64,000 bases of DNA. Source: Pelagicoccus sp. SDUM812002. Lineage in GTDB: Bacteria > Verrucomicrobiota > Verrucomicrobiia > Opitutales > Opitutaceae. Made by a program: the position numbers and the translations under genes. How positions within the stretch are numbered: position 1 is the stretch's first letter; every line of letters begins with the position of its first letter. The notes beneath the pieces were generated by a model that saw only the letters and a program-made list of their open reading frames with translations, made no database searches and was not told the DNA's origin. Where the stretch lies: assembly GCF_031127835.1 (NCBI RefSeq), contig NZ_JARXHX010000018.1:27538-91537 (forward strand), in the 5' to 3' direction. Of the stretch, positions 39,375-49,412 are shown piece by piece.

Positions 39375-39554
39375 AAGTGATAAGGTTTCTACCCATCAGC
39401 AGGTGCCGCGCTAAAGTGCTATTATGTGAAACAATTCCCTCAATTTCACCCAGCGGATGCCGGGTGCTAGTATTCCTATATAAAACAGCGCCCTTTCGTG
39501 AGCTTCGCTGGCTAATCCAATCTTCTACTGAATTAATCCATATAGAAAAAAGCG
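39375..39554. other. 180-base gap upstream of the TonB-dependent receptor
   Basis: Holds the receptor promoter. The 13-mer GCGCTAAAGTGCT occurs at 39408-39420 and again at 39552-39564, where it overlaps the end of the adenine deaminase gene. It is an imperfect palindrome and could be a regulator site, or coincidence since one copy is coding. No gene seen. Confidence 0.3.
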
Positions 39555-41363
39555 CTAAAGTGCTTCGAACAGAGGCACGATTTCCATTTGAGGAACAAGC
39601 ACGAGCCCCTTATCGGTAAGCCGAATCTCCGGTATAACCGAGAGCGGCAAGAGGTTGAACCCCATGTAGGGTAAGGTGCATCCCATTTCACTCCAAACTT
39701 TCTTCAGTCGGCTAGAATCGGCAGCGACTTCGGGAGCGCGTTTGTCGGAAAGCAAACCAGCGATCGGCAATGCCACGCTTGCCAATATCTCGTCATCACG
39801 AACGACCACCACCCCTCCGTTTAATTTTTTGATCGTTTTGGCAACCAGCTGCATGTCCGCTTCGGATGTGCCTGCCAAAACGAGGTTATGGGCGTCGTGG
39901 CCTACGCTGCTGCCTACAGCACCCCGCTTTAAGCCGAAATTTTGCAAGAGACCGTATCCCACCTCTCCGGTCTTTCCGTAGCGTTCGATAACCGATAGAT
40001 AACAGAGGTCTTCTGCAGCGAGGAACTCCTCCCAATTCGTTGTTTCTGGGTCAAATACGATCTTCTGGTGCACCGTTACAATACCGGGCAACTCCGTTCT
40101 CAGAACGTTGACACGGGATTTCATAGTTGCAGGGGATGCTGCTATTTGCAGGGCGTCAGAAAAAGTGACTGTCTCGTAAGCTTTTTTCGGATACACGTAC
40201 CGGTTTTCGCTCAACTGCCTATCCAGTTCCGGCGTCACCTTACCTTCTTCGACCACCAACTCGCCGCCGTACCAAGTATTTTGCACTTCGTAGTCATCGT
40301 TGAGCAATAGGATGTCTGCCCGACGTCCGCTACCCAGTGCTCCGAAGTCGCCATCCATCGCGTAGCGCGTGGCGGGGTGGAGCGACCCTAGGCTCCAAGC
40401 CTGAGCAGGACTCAAGCCTGCCACCATAGCTTGGCGCGTTACCCAATCCAAGCCGAACTCAAACAAGTCATCCGCGTCCCGGTCATCCGTGCAAACGCAA
40501 ACGCGCTTGTGCGAAGCTCCCAGTTCGGTCACTGCTTTGATCGCTTCTGGTAAACTGTGCCATGGGGTGGTCGGCGGTCCGCCTCGCAAAAACACCCAGA
40601 TCCCAGCCTCGAGGAAGTCGTTGGCGATATCGCGGTCGATCGCTTCATGCGTATCCGTCACACCGCTGGCCGCGTAGGCGGATACAAAATCCCGACCGTA
40701 AATGTGACCACAGACCGGTTTACCTCGTTTAAGGGCCTCGCCAATAATGGCATGCGAACGAGAATCGCCCATACAGACCGGTACGAAGTCCATTTTCTCT
40801 CCCAGAGCCACAATCTCCGGCCATTTGTCAAATAGCATCCCGGCCTTGTCCGCTGTTAAATCTCCCCCACAAGTTTCCATTTGCGCGTTGGTCGCTGGAA
40901 TTGTCGAAGGCAACGTGAGGAAGATATTCAGCGGGGCTTGGCGGGCGTCTTGTAGCATCCACTCGATGCCGTCGACGTCGCTCACGTTTCCGATTTCATG
41001 ACTGTCACAAAAGATGGTGGTCGTCCCGTTGAGCAAGGCACCTTCCGCATAGGCGCAAGCGGTCATCATGCTGCTCTCTATGTGGATATGCGGGTCCACC
41101 AGTCCGGGTGCGATGATCCCACTCTGAGCATCGTACAAACGGACATCGGAAAACTTGCAACTGCCGAGCGGAGCTACCGCCGCAATGCGGCCTGACTTCA
41201 CCCAGACCTCTTTTTCCTCGAGAAAACGTTCCGTATACACAGAAAGGATACGCCCTCCCCTGATGATAAGGTCTGGAGCAGTGCGACCAGATGCCACGTC
41301 CGCTAGAACACGAGTGGATTGATGTAGAGGGGCGACTGAGAATCGAGTGAGCAGATTTGACAT
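39555..41363 (-). CDS. ade: Adenine deaminase
   Basis: 602 residues. Converts adenine to hypoxanthine and ammonia. Amidohydrolase metal motifs [13 protein letters not shown] and [25 protein letters not shown] and [17 protein letters not shown] are typical of the bacterial Ade family, as is the C-terminal domain with [17 protein letters not shown] and [15 protein letters not shown] sequence. Length is close to the usual 580-600. It is followed on the same strand by nothing but the receptor, and preceded 50 bases upstream by the adenosine deaminase gene, giving an azgA-ada-ade set. Confidence 0.94.
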   Translation of the reverse strand: MSNLLTRFSVAPLHQSTRVLADVASGRTAPDLIIRGGRILSVYTERFLEEKEVWVKSGRIAAVAPLGSCKFSDVRLYDAQSGIIAPGLVDPHIHIESSMMTACAYAEGALLNGTTTIFCDSHEIGNVSDVDGIEWMLQDARQAPLNIFLTLPSTIPATNAQMETCGGDLTADKAGMLFDKWPEIVALGEKMDFVPVCMGDSRSHAIIGEALKRGKPVCGHIYGRDFVSAYAASGVTDTHEAIDRDIANDFLEAGIWVFLRGGPPTTPWHSLPEAIKAVTELGASHKRVCVCTDDRDADDLFEFGLDWVTRQAMVAGLSPAQAWSLGSLHPATRYAMDGDFGALGSGRRADILLLNDDYEVQNTWYGGELVVEEGKVTPELDRQLSENRYVYPKKAYETVTFSDALQIAASPATMKSRVNVLRTELPGIVTVHQKIVFDPETTNWEEFLAAEDLCYLSVIERYGKTGEVGYGLLQNFGLKRGAVGSSVGHDAHNLVLAGTSEADMQLVAKTIKKLNGGVVVVRDDEILASVALPIAGLLSDKRAPEVAADSSRLKKVWSEMGCTLPYMGFNLLPLSVIPEIRLTDKGLVLVPQMEIVPLFEAL

Positions 41364-41413
41364 GAAAATAGCTTGGATAACGGTGTCCGAGAATAGGCGT
41401 ATTAGTAAATCAA

Positions 41414-42964
41414 TTACAGTTTAAGGCCGAGTTTTTGCTCTCCATAATCGTAAGTGATTGCCTTGCTCTCTGAAACAATGCTTTTCCAACCTCTTTTCAA
41501 GCAATCCTCAGCGAATAAATTCAAGTCTGTTTCGAGTTGTTCGAGCAAGATAGTTTTCTCGTCGTCTGCCAAGAAACTATAGCTTAGGCTGTTACGGCCA
41601 AGTTGCTCCATTTCTCCCCAGGACAAATTAAACCGCGTGACCGCCACAAAATATTCGTCTGTCATGTTGGAGTGCCACATGCCACGGTCGTCGGTATTGA
41701 GGCAGACGGGAACCCCTTGGCGCAAGTAGATTGGAAAGGGATGCTGATCAAGATCCGGTACATAGCCGAGGACTTCGTTACTGATCAAATTGATCTCGAC
41801 CAGGAATTTGCCGCAACGCATGAGCTGCATCGTCGCTTCATCCTGATACAGGTTGATACCATGCCCGATACGTGTCGCCCCCAGGCGCAACGTATCGAAG
41901 ATTTGGGTATCTCGTTTTTCTGCTTCCCCAGCGTGAATGGAAATCCCGATGCCGGGATATTTGCGGAGCATCTTGTCATAGACATCGGTAAAGCGAGCGG
42001 CGTAGCCACGATTATCGTCCTCTCTGCCGGCCATGTTGAGCCCAACCCAGAAGTCACGGTTGCGGTCGATGAATTCGTAGTAAGCCTCCACGCGTTGCTC
42101 GGCATTGTCTTGGAAGCGAATGACTATACCTTGAAAACGTAGCGTAACCCCGGTCGCAACCGCATCGGGTTTGGCGAGGCGATCTTTGATCGCTTGGTTC
42201 GCTTCGTCGGCCGTCAATTGCCGTCCGGTAGCATCGGACCAGCCCCAAGGTCCGGTTTGGATTTCCAGGTAGCGCACGCCTTCTGCAGCAAAGCGAATCA
42301 TGTTCTCAACCATCACTTCGGTCATGATTTCGATGCTGCCCAACAGGTCGTTCAAACGCGGCCAGATGTACTCGAAAAACTCTTCTCGCCCTTCGAACTG
42401 GCGGTCGAGAACCACCGAAGAAAGCCACTCGCCCTTCTGCTCGTCGTCAAGTTCTCCGAGCTTCTTAAAATCCCCTTTCTCAGAGGAGGGCAAAGCTGCG
42501 TAAGTACGCTCGGAGATCGTTGTCCAGAACATCGAATTACGAGAGTCACGATGATAGTTAGCGGAAATCTGACCATATCCACTCACCTTATACCGCGTGT
42601 AGAAATCTTGGCCTCCGTTGCGGCTCTGGTCCGTAGCCACATCCCACCACATCTCAGGCAGAATCCCCCCACCAAAGTGATGATGAATATCCCCTCCTTT
42701 GGGCATCGCGTACAGAAAGCGGTAGAGATCCTCCGAGGTGGCTTCCCGTTTGACAGTTTCGAAGAGACGGCCAATCGGAGCCCGTTTCGGCTTTGGCATA
42801 AGGCTCTCGCTACGGTGGATGCGTTTGTCCTCGATCAGCGTGGATGGCGTGATTGGCTTTGCCTCGGAGCGGGGACCTGCGAGTCCGAAAACACCACCGG
42901 CGAGCAGGCTAGCGGTTAAGAAGTTTCTGCGGGATACGGAAGATTCGATTTCTTCGGAACTCAT
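41414..42964 (-). CDS. Tat-exported ADGF-type adenosine deaminase
   Basis: 516 residues. Twin-arginine signal SRRNFLTAS (residues 11-19) followed by a hydrophobic run means export across the inner membrane in folded, metal-loaded form. The catalytic domain has [14 protein letters not shown] (two His ligands), [24 protein letters not shown] and NTDDRGMW, matching the adenosine deaminase superfamily and most like the secreted ADGF/CECR1 branch because of the long N-terminal part and wide insertions. It should turn adenosine into inosine in the periplasm. Start overlaps the permease gene stop by 4 bases. Confidence 0.88.
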   Translation of the reverse strand: MSSEEIESSVSRRNFLTASLLAGGVFGLAGPRSEAKPITPSTLIEDKRIHRSESLMPKPKRAPIGRLFETVKREATSEDLYRFLYAMPKGGDIHHHFGGGILPEMWWDVATDQSRNGGQDFYTRYKVSGYGQISANYHRDSRNSMFWTTISERTYAALPSSEKGDFKKLGELDDEQKGEWLSSVVLDRQFEGREEFFEYIWPRLNDLLGSIEIMTEVMVENMIRFAAEGVRYLEIQTGPWGWSDATGRQLTADEANQAIKDRLAKPDAVATGVTLRFQGIVIRFQDNAEQRVEAYYEFIDRNRDFWVGLNMAGREDDNRGYAARFTDVYDKMLRKYPGIGISIHAGEAEKRDTQIFDTLRLGATRIGHGINLYQDEATMQLMRCGKFLVEINLISNEVLGYVPDLDQHPFPIYLRQGVPVCLNTDDRGMWHSNMTDEYFVAVTRFNLSWGEMEQLGRNSLSYSFLADDEKTILLEQLETDLNLFAEDCLKRGWKSIVSESKAITYDYGEQKLGLKL

Positions 42965-44274
42965 TTATAGATGTAGTAAACGATGAATACGAGGGTGATA
43001 ATATGGCTCAACAATGGCACTGACTTCGCTCGGCCCGATAGAAGCATGATCACCGTGAACAGGGTGAGACCCAACCCAATCCCTTCGGTTATACTGAAAG
43101 TGAGCGGAATCATCAGCATCGTGATGAATGCCGGGGCAACTTCGGATAGGTCGTCGAAGTTTAACTCCTTGAGACCTTGAGCCATGAAAATGCCCACCAT
43201 TACGAGGGCCGGAGCAGTCGCTGCTGCGGGGACGATCAGAATAATCGGCGTAAACAGCAGCGCTAGGAGGAAGCAAACGCCTGTCGTCGCGGAAGTCAGA
43301 CCAGTGCGTCCGCCCGCTTCGATCCCCGCTGCGGATTCGATGTAGGAGGTCGTTGTCGATGTCCCTAACAAAGAACCTCCAATCGTCGCGATCGCATCTG
43401 CAGTAAGTGCCCTTCCCATCTTCGGCATGCGACCGCTTCCGTCCACAAGCTTAGCCCGGCGGGACAGGCCGACTAGCGTCCCGATACTATCGAACAGATC
43501 GAGGATAAGCAGGGTGAGCAAGACGTCCGCAATCTCTGGAAAATACTTTATTGGATACATGATATCCAAAGCAAAGATGACTTCGCCGATGCCCGAAGGC
43601 AGTGAAAAGAATCCGTCTGGCGGTGCGGTGATGGTTCCCTCTCCCGCTGGTATTACGAGGCCTACCACAGTGACAACCAGAATGGTAATGAGCAATGCTC
43701 CTGCAACGCGCTTCAGGGTGAGGAAGGTCATCAGGGCAACGCCCCCCAGGACCAGCAACGAAGCAGGTGACTTGATATCGCCGATGGTGACAAGGGTCGC
43801 GTCGTTACCTACCACAATTCCGACGCTCTTCAGCCCCAGGAATGCGATGAAGAAGCCAATGCCGACCTGTATCCCGACCTTTATTCCGTTGGGCAACGCT
43901 TCAGCAAGTCGCGTTCGCAAACCCGTGACTGAAAGCAGCAAAAAGATGACGCCGTTCCAAAAAGTGAGAGCGAGTGCGGTCTGCCATGTCAGTCCCGAGC
44001 CGATACAGATTACGAATGCGAAATAGCTGTTGGTGCCCATCCCGGGAGCCTGGGCGATAGGGAAGTTGGTTAAGCCCGCCATCAGGAAGCAACCCAATGC
44101 CGCCGCCAAAGCAGTTACAGTGATGAGCGCCGGAAAAGGCATGCCCGCAGTGCTGAGTATGGACGGGTTGACGGCCAGTATGTAGGCCATCGCAGCAAAG
44201 GTGGTGAGTCCGGCAAGTACTTCGGACTTAACGGTAACCCCAGCCTCTTTAAGTTTGAACCAACGGTCGAGCAT
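42961..44274 (-). CDS. AzgA-type hypoxanthine/guanine/adenine permease
   Basis: 437 residues, 12 or more membrane helices. Signature features: EVLAGLTTFAAMAYILAVNP near the N-terminus, APGMGTNSYFAF, LLILDLFDSIGTLVGLSRRA with the conserved Asp, and GTSTTTSYIESAAGIEAGGRTG. These belong to the AzgA/PbuG group of nucleobase transporters, which import hypoxanthine, guanine or adenine with protons. Translationally coupled to the exported adenosine deaminase, so it may bring in the hypoxanthine formed outside. Confidence 0.94.
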   Translation of the reverse strand: MLDRWFKLKEAGVTVKSEVLAGLTTFAAMAYILAVNPSILSTAGMPFPALITVTALAAALGCFLMAGLTNFPIAQAPGMGTNSYFAFVICIGSGLTWQTALALTFWNGVIFLLLSVTGLRTRLAEALPNGIKVGIQVGIGFFIAFLGLKSVGIVVGNDATLVTIGDIKSPASLLVLGGVALMTFLTLKRVAGALLITILVVTVVGLVIPAGEGTITAPPDGFFSLPSGIGEVIFALDIMYPIKYFPEIADVLLTLLILDLFDSIGTLVGLSRRAKLVDGSGRMPKMGRALTADAIATIGGSLLGTSTTTSYIESAAGIEAGGRTGLTSATTGVCFLLALLFTPIILIVPAAATAPALVMVGIFMAQGLKELNFDDLSEVAPAFITMLMIPLTFSITEGIGLGLTLFTVIMLLSGRAKSVPLLSHIITLVFIVYYIYK

Positions 44275-44443
44275 GCGAGCGCTCCAGCAGCTTCAATGCC
44301 GATCGACTGCCCTTTGCTCAATATGGTGCACATGACGGAACCTCTGATCAAATTTCAATCGAACATGAACATTTCTCATACCTATCGCTCTGATCTTCAG
44401 AATGGAAGAGCACCTGTGGCGCAAAACCTGCCTGAGCCCTCCC

Positions 44444-46492
44444 ATGCGCATTTCTACTTGTCTACGTCGGGGCCTGAGCCTCGCCATCGCTTCTTTAACC
44501 GTAGTAGCATCTCCCCTCCAAGCTGACGAACCGATACCGGTCAAAGTCTGCGTGCTCGCCATGTACGAGATGGGAGAAGTGACAGGCGACCGTCCCGGCG
44601 AGCTTCAGTTCTGGGTTGAACGTGAGGATTTGTCTAACGTGATGCCCTTCCCCATGGGGCAAACCGAACTGCGAATGAGCGAAGAAGGACTCCTTGTAGC
44701 TCTCACCGGAGGAGGTGTAACGCACGCTGCCACGACCCTCACCGCACTCGGACTCGATCCTCGATTCGACTTCTCGGACACCTATTGGATCGTCGCAGGC
44801 ATAGCGGGTGCCGACCCCCTCGACGCTTCTTTGGGTTCGGCAGCCTGGGCTAAGTGGGTAGTTGACGCCGACCTTCTCTACGAAATAGACGCCCGCGAGA
44901 TTCCCGAAGACTGGCCCTATGGACTGATTCCTCTGGGCGGCTACGAGCCCAACCAGCTCGACACCGGCTGGACTGTGGATAACATAGCCTTTCAACTGAA
45001 CGAAGGCTTGGTCAATTGGGCGTATTCACTGACCAAGGACATTGAACTCGAGGATACCCCTGCCCTCAAGGAGTTCAGAGAGCAATTTACTGGCTATCCG
45101 AACGCCCAAAATCCGCCAAGGGTGATGATGGGCGATTCACTCAGCTCCTCGACCTACATCCACGGAAGGTACCTCAACACTTGGGCAAACGATTGGATGA
45201 AGCTCCACACCGGAGAGGAAGCCGAATTCGTTATGACCAACATGGAAGACAGCGGTACGTTGACCGCGCTCCGTCGTCTATCAGATGCCGGTTACGTCGA
45301 CTTCGACCGCGTTCTGGTGCTGCGTACCGCAAGCAACTTCTCCATGCAACCGCCGGGCAAGGAAGCGACGTGGAGCGCTACCGCTCCCTACCCAGACCAA
45401 GGGGTCCCTGCCCTCGAGGCTGCTTACAAGGTCGGCAGCACGGTCGCCCATGAACTTATCGACAACTGGTCCGCATACAAAAACCGTATTCCGAAAGCCC
45501 AGGCTCAAAAAGAGAAGGTGAAGGCCGTAGTGGTGACGATGTTCGAAATAGGAGAAGACACCGGAGACCGTCCGGCTGAATTCCAGAACTGGGTTGAACG
45601 CTTTCCACTTGATGAGAAAATCGACTTCCCGTACGGCTACCGCGACCTGCGCTTCAATCGTGAGTCGGGCGTTCTAGGAATCGTCACTGGTATAGGCACG
45701 TTCCGCTCCGCCGCTTCGGTTATGGCCCTCGGCATGGACGATCGCTTCGACCTCACTGATGCGTACTGGCTCGTCGCAGGTATCGCAGGTGCGGATCCTA
45801 ACGACATGTCCCTCGGCTCCGCGGCCTGGGCAGAATGGCTCGTAGACGGGGACCTTGCGCATGAGATCGATCCACGAGAGATTCCGGATGATTGGAAATT
45901 TGGATACACGCCTCTACGTTCAGCCGAGTACCCCTGGGGCCCCATCCCAGAGAACGATGAAGGCGTGCGTTACCGCCTTAATCCGGGCTTGGTGGACTGG
46001 GCGTTCCAATTGACCAAGGATGTCCCGATTAAGGATACCGATGCCATGAAGGCCATGCGCAAAAAATATACGGGCTATCCAAAAGCCCAGAAGCCCCCTT
46101 CCGTGATCAAAGGCGACCAACTGGCGGCTATGACATTCTGGCACGGCAAGATGATGAACGATTGGGCCAACGATTGGGTTAGCTATTGGACCGAGGGCCA
46201 AGGTAACTTCGTGACCTCTGCCATGGAAGAAACAGGCACGATGCAGTCTCTCACCTTTCTCGCTAACGCCGGAAAGGTGAATATCGATCGCGTACTCGTG
46301 CTACGCACCGCCAGCAACTTCGCGATGCAACCTCCCGGAGTAACTGCAGCCGAGAACCTCAGCGGCGAAAAGAAGGGCGGCTATTCCGCATTCGTTCCGT
46401 CACTCGACGCTGCCTACGATGTAGGGAGCACGGTGATACGCGAGCTTGTTGGAAATTGGGACCGATACCAGAGCGAGCTCCCTAAACCGTAG
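44444..46492 (+). CDS. Exported tandem double-domain purine nucleoside permease (NUP) family protein
   Basis: 682 residues from ATG 44444, chosen because it gives a clean signal peptide (RISTCLRRG and a hydrophobic run, cleavage near PLQA). Two copies of the NUP domain follow, at about residues 30-350 and 358-682. Both carry GDRPxExQxWVER, YWxVAGIAGADPxDxSLGSAAW, the EIDxREIPxDW motif and VLVLRTASNFxMQPPG. NUP proteins were named after a Candida permease but have no membrane helices and are related to nucleoside phosphorylase-like folds, so a periplasmic nucleoside-cleaving or binding role is plausible. It is divergent from azgA. Two-domain fusion is unusual for this family. Confidence 0.87.
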   Translation: MRISTCLRRGLSLAIASLTVVASPLQADEPIPVKVCVLAMYEMGEVTGDRPGELQFWVEREDLSNVMPFPMGQTELRMSEEGLLVALTGGGVTHAATTLTALGLDPRFDFSDTYWIVAGIAGADPLDASLGSAAWAKWVVDADLLYEIDAREIPEDWPYGLIPLGGYEPNQLDTGWTVDNIAFQLNEGLVNWAYSLTKDIELEDTPALKEFREQFTGYPNAQNPPRVMMGDSLSSSTYIHGRYLNTWANDWMKLHTGEEAEFVMTNMEDSGTLTALRRLSDAGYVDFDRVLVLRTASNFSMQPPGKEATWSATAPYPDQGVPALEAAYKVGSTVAHELIDNWSAYKNRIPKAQAQKEKVKAVVVTMFEIGEDTGDRPAEFQNWVERFPLDEKIDFPYGYRDLRFNRESGVLGIVTGIGTFRSAASVMALGMDDRFDLTDAYWLVAGIAGADPNDMSLGSAAWAEWLVDGDLAHEIDPREIPDDWKFGYTPLRSAEYPWGPIPENDEGVRYRLNPGLVDWAFQLTKDVPIKDTDAMKAMRKKYTGYPKAQKPPSVIKGDQLAAMTFWHGKMMNDWANDWVSYWTEGQGNFVTSAMEETGTMQSLTFLANAGKVNIDRVLVLRTASNFAMQPPGVTAAENLSGEKKGGYSAFVPSLDAAYDVGSTVIRELVGNWDRYQSELPKP

Positions 46493-46507
46493 CGATTTGG
46501 TGACATC

Positions 46508-46531
46508 GGGCGAATCCTCTTCTCATCGCCC
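46508..46531 (+). terminator. Hairpin after the double NUP gene
   Basis: GGGCGA at 46508-46513 pairs with TCGCCC at 46526-46531 around a 12-base loop, followed by TAGTCTTT. It lies 16 bases after the stop and 11 bases before the next start, so it may act as a partial terminator or a stability element. Confidence 0.45.
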
Positions 46532-46542
46532 TAGTCTTTGGC

Positions 46543-48084
46543 ATGCTGCACACCATGCTCGCTCGTACTTTCACCTGCTTCTTCCTCCTGTTCTACATCT
46601 CTGCCGTAGCAGGGCGGCCCACTTTGCTCAATGGCCCCATGCCTGGGGTCAGCACGATGGAGTCGGTCGTTATTTGGACACAGACGGACGCTCCTGCCGC
46701 GGTTCATATAGAATACTGGCCCAAGAGCGGCAATCAAGCAGACGCTATCCGCTCAAAAAGTTACGAAACGGAATCTGAGAACGCGCATGTTGCGAAAGTC
46801 GCCATCACCGAAGGACTCGTTCCGGGAGAGCGCTATTCGTATTCAGTTTTTGTCGACGGCAGAGAGCAAAAACCCGCTTTCCGATCCGAATACAAAGAGA
46901 ACACTCCGATTCCCATGGAGTTCCAAGTGAAACCCCGCTGGCGTTTCGTGCCTTCTGGAGACGATCGACATTCTGTATTCGATTTTCGGATCGCAGCCGG
47001 AAGCTGTAACTATATTAACGAGGACGGATACGACCGAGAGGGACAAACGCCCTACGGAGGGCAGTACCAAATTTTCGAGTCAATCTACGAAAAGTCTCCC
47101 GATCTCATGCTTTGGCTAGGCGACAACGTCTACTACCGTGAAAACGACTTTGAGAGTCGATCCGGCATGATGCATCGCTGGACCCATGATCGCGCGATCC
47201 CCGAGCTGCGCCCCTTGCTGGCCACCGCACAGCACTTTGCCACCTGGGACGACCACGACTACGGTCCCAACGACATCGGTCGCAGCTACCCGCTCAAAGG
47301 AATCGCCAAGGAAACCTTTGACCTGTTTTGGGCAAACCCCAGCAGCGGCTTGCCAGAGACGCCGGGTATTTTCACTTTCTTCAGCTGGGGCGACGTAAAT
47401 GTATTCATGCTCGATAACCGGAGCTACCTCACCACCGCCACCGCGAGCCCGGAGAAGTTCGGCAAGCCCAAGCCGATGCTGGGCGAGGCTCAAGTCGATT
47501 GGCTGATCGACCACCTCGTTTGGGCCCAAAGCCAAATGGCCGACGATAGCAAGAGCTACCCTGCCCGCTTCAATTTAATATGCGTCGGCAACCAAGTTCT
47601 CAGCGAGTCAGGAAACCTGCACGGGTATCGGAATTTCAAGGACGAATGGCAGTACCTCATCGATCGAATCGTCGAGGAAGGGATCGACGGCGTTGTTTTC
47701 CTTTCCGGCGACGTGCATTTCGGCGAGGTCAACCAGCTTAAATATACAGGCGGAGGACAACCGGGCGTACCGGGCAAAGCAGGCATCGAGGGTGAAGTCT
47801 ACACGCTGCACGAATTGACGAGTTCCTCACTTACCGCCGGCTCTTGGGCTGGCAGTGAAACCAACCCGGCGCGTTTGGACATCTTCGACGAGCCGGATGT
47901 TGACCGTGTCGGCCAGCGCAACTTTTTGGTCATGGACTTCAAAGGCCCTCTAGAAGACCGCCGCATGGAGGTGCGCTACTTCGACTCGGACGGCAAATTG
48001 ATCAATCGGAAGCAAGGTGGCGGTCCTGACGAGATTACCGAAGCCTCCATTTTTCGGGCAGAGGCGTTGCGGTCTCCTCGCTAA
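46543..48084 (+). CDS. PhoD-family alkaline phosphatase/phosphodiesterase
   Basis: 513 residues. Signal peptide (residues 1 to about 24), then an N-terminal fibronectin-like domain (GPMPGVSTMESVVIWTQT) and a metallophosphatase domain with GDNVYYREND, WDDHDYGPND and LSGDVHFGE, the metal ligands of PhoD enzymes. These use Ca2+ and Fe3+ and cleave phosphomonoesters or phosphodiesters outside the cytoplasm. In this locus a role in removing phosphate from nucleotides to give nucleosides is a reasonable inference. An ATG at 46555 is an alternative start. Confidence 0.9.
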   Translation: MLHTMLARTFTCFFLLFYISAVAGRPTLLNGPMPGVSTMESVVIWTQTDAPAAVHIEYWPKSGNQADAIRSKSYETESENAHVAKVAITEGLVPGERYSYSVFVDGREQKPAFRSEYKENTPIPMEFQVKPRWRFVPSGDDRHSVFDFRIAAGSCNYINEDGYDREGQTPYGGQYQIFESIYEKSPDLMLWLGDNVYYRENDFESRSGMMHRWTHDRAIPELRPLLATAQHFATWDDHDYGPNDIGRSYPLKGIAKETFDLFWANPSSGLPETPGIFTFFSWGDVNVFMLDNRSYLTTATASPEKFGKPKPMLGEAQVDWLIDHLVWAQSQMADDSKSYPARFNLICVGNQVLSESGNLHGYRNFKDEWQYLIDRIVEEGIDGVVFLSGDVHFGEVNQLKYTGGGQPGVPGKAGIEGEVYTLHELTSSSLTAGSWAGSETNPARLDIFDEPDVDRVGQRNFLVMDFKGPLEDRRMEVRYFDSDGKLINRKQGGGPDEITEASIFRAEALRSPR

Positions 48085-48125
48085 AAAATTTGGCGCTGCC
48101 CAAGCTACGGTAAAACCGTATCGAT

Positions 48126-49412
48126 ATGCTCAATAAAACGCTTTCAATTTCAGATTGGAACCAACTCTCCAGCGGCGACCCGGAGGACGCTGCAGGAATC
48201 CTGCTCGACCTCATATCGGGTATCGAACCTCAAGCACGTCGATCCGTACTTGCAGCCCTTCCAGCGCGCGTGGAACTCGCTGGCTATTTCGAACAATCGC
48301 GGAACACTTCGGGTCCACTCGCGGGTGTGCCTTTTTTCCTCAAAGATCTTTTTGACTTTCCCGGTTACCAGACCACCGCGTCCTCCACTTTTCTGCACAA
48401 GCTTAGACCTGCTGCAGCCGTGGAGTCCGCCTTCTCTCAAGCGCTTCGAGCGCGCGGTGCGGTGTTCGCAGGAAAAACGCACCTCAACGAATTCGCTTAC
48501 GGGCTCTCGGGAGAAAACCGAAACTTTGGCGACTGCCCCCACCCCGTATTCTCCGACAAGTTAAGCGGCGGATCCAGCAGCGGCTCCGCCTGGTCGGTCC
48601 GAACCGGTCTGGTGCCAATCGCCACGGGAACAGATACGGGCGGCTCAATACGCGTGCCGGCTGCCTGGTGCGGAGTGTTCGGGCTCCGCCTAGCTCCTAA
48701 CGAATGGTCCACAGAGGGCTGCTTCCCGCTTGCCCCGAGCTTCGATACAGCAGGCTGGTTTTGCCGTAGCGCAGAAGACATGACGACCGCCATTTCTAGT
48801 TTACTTGAGACGCAGCCATCAAACAAGCGATCCCTTCATGGCTTGAGTTTGCTCAATTCCTTTCCGGACCTCAGTCCGGAATTTCGTGCCAAATCCTTGG
48901 ATACTCTTGAGCGTCTGAACGCTCAGTGCGAGGCTCAGCTTACGGAAGAATATCGGGTGGCCACTAAATCCGTAGCCGCGCACTACAGTGTGCTACAAAG
49001 CCTGGAAGCTCACGAAGTCCACAAAGACTGGCTCGACTCCGAAAAGGCGAACTACGATCCAGTCGTCTGGCAACGCATCGACCGGGCCCGACATTGGAGC
49101 CCATCGCAGGTCGATAAAGCCAACCAGTACGAATCAGCCGTGAAAAGCTTCTTCGAAACGAGCTTCGAGGAATACGATTTCGTCGCAATTCCGGCGACTC
49201 AAACGCCAGCGATATCTGCGGCCGAACACACAGACCGATTCCGTACCGACCTACTCAGCCTAACAGCACCGGGCAGTTTTGCCCGCTGCCCCATACTCAC
49301 AATTCCGATACAGCTAAAAAGCGGCTTAAGCCAAGGACTGCAGATTCTCTACAAGAGAAACGAATCCGAGCTACCGCTCCGCGTCTTAGCCCAACTCCGC
49401 GCTACGAACTAG
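48126..49412 (+). CDS. Amidase-signature-family hydrolase
   Basis: 428 residues. The Ser-Ser-Lys catalytic set is present: K73 in FLKDLFD, the cis-Ser in SGGSSSGSA (residue 150 region), and the nucleophile S174 in GTDTGGSIRVPAA. The family hydrolyses amides, ureas and related compounds. Similarity in length and layout to the allophanate-hydrolase/AtzF side is suggestive but substrate cannot be decided from sequence. Its neighbours (formamidase on the opposite strand, with stops overlapping by 4 bases) point to use of amide nitrogen, perhaps late products of purine breakdown. Confidence 0.9.
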   Translation: MLNKTLSISDWNQLSSGDPEDAAGILLDLISGIEPQARRSVLAALPARVELAGYFEQSRNTSGPLAGVPFFLKDLFDFPGYQTTASSTFLHKLRPAAAVESAFSQALRARGAVFAGKTHLNEFAYGLSGENRNFGDCPHPVFSDKLSGGSSSGSAWSVRTGLVPIATGTDTGGSIRVPAAWCGVFGLRLAPNEWSTEGCFPLAPSFDTAGWFCRSAEDMTTAISSLLETQPSNKRSLHGLSLLNSFPDLSPEFRAKSLDTLERLNAQCEAQLTEEYRVATKSVAAHYSVLQSLEAHEVHKDWLDSEKANYDPVVWQRIDRARHWSPSQVDKANQYESAVKSFFETSFEEYDFVAIPATQTPAISAAEHTDRFRTDLLSLTAPGSFARCPILTIPIQLKSGLSQGLQILYKRNESELPLRVLAQLRATN

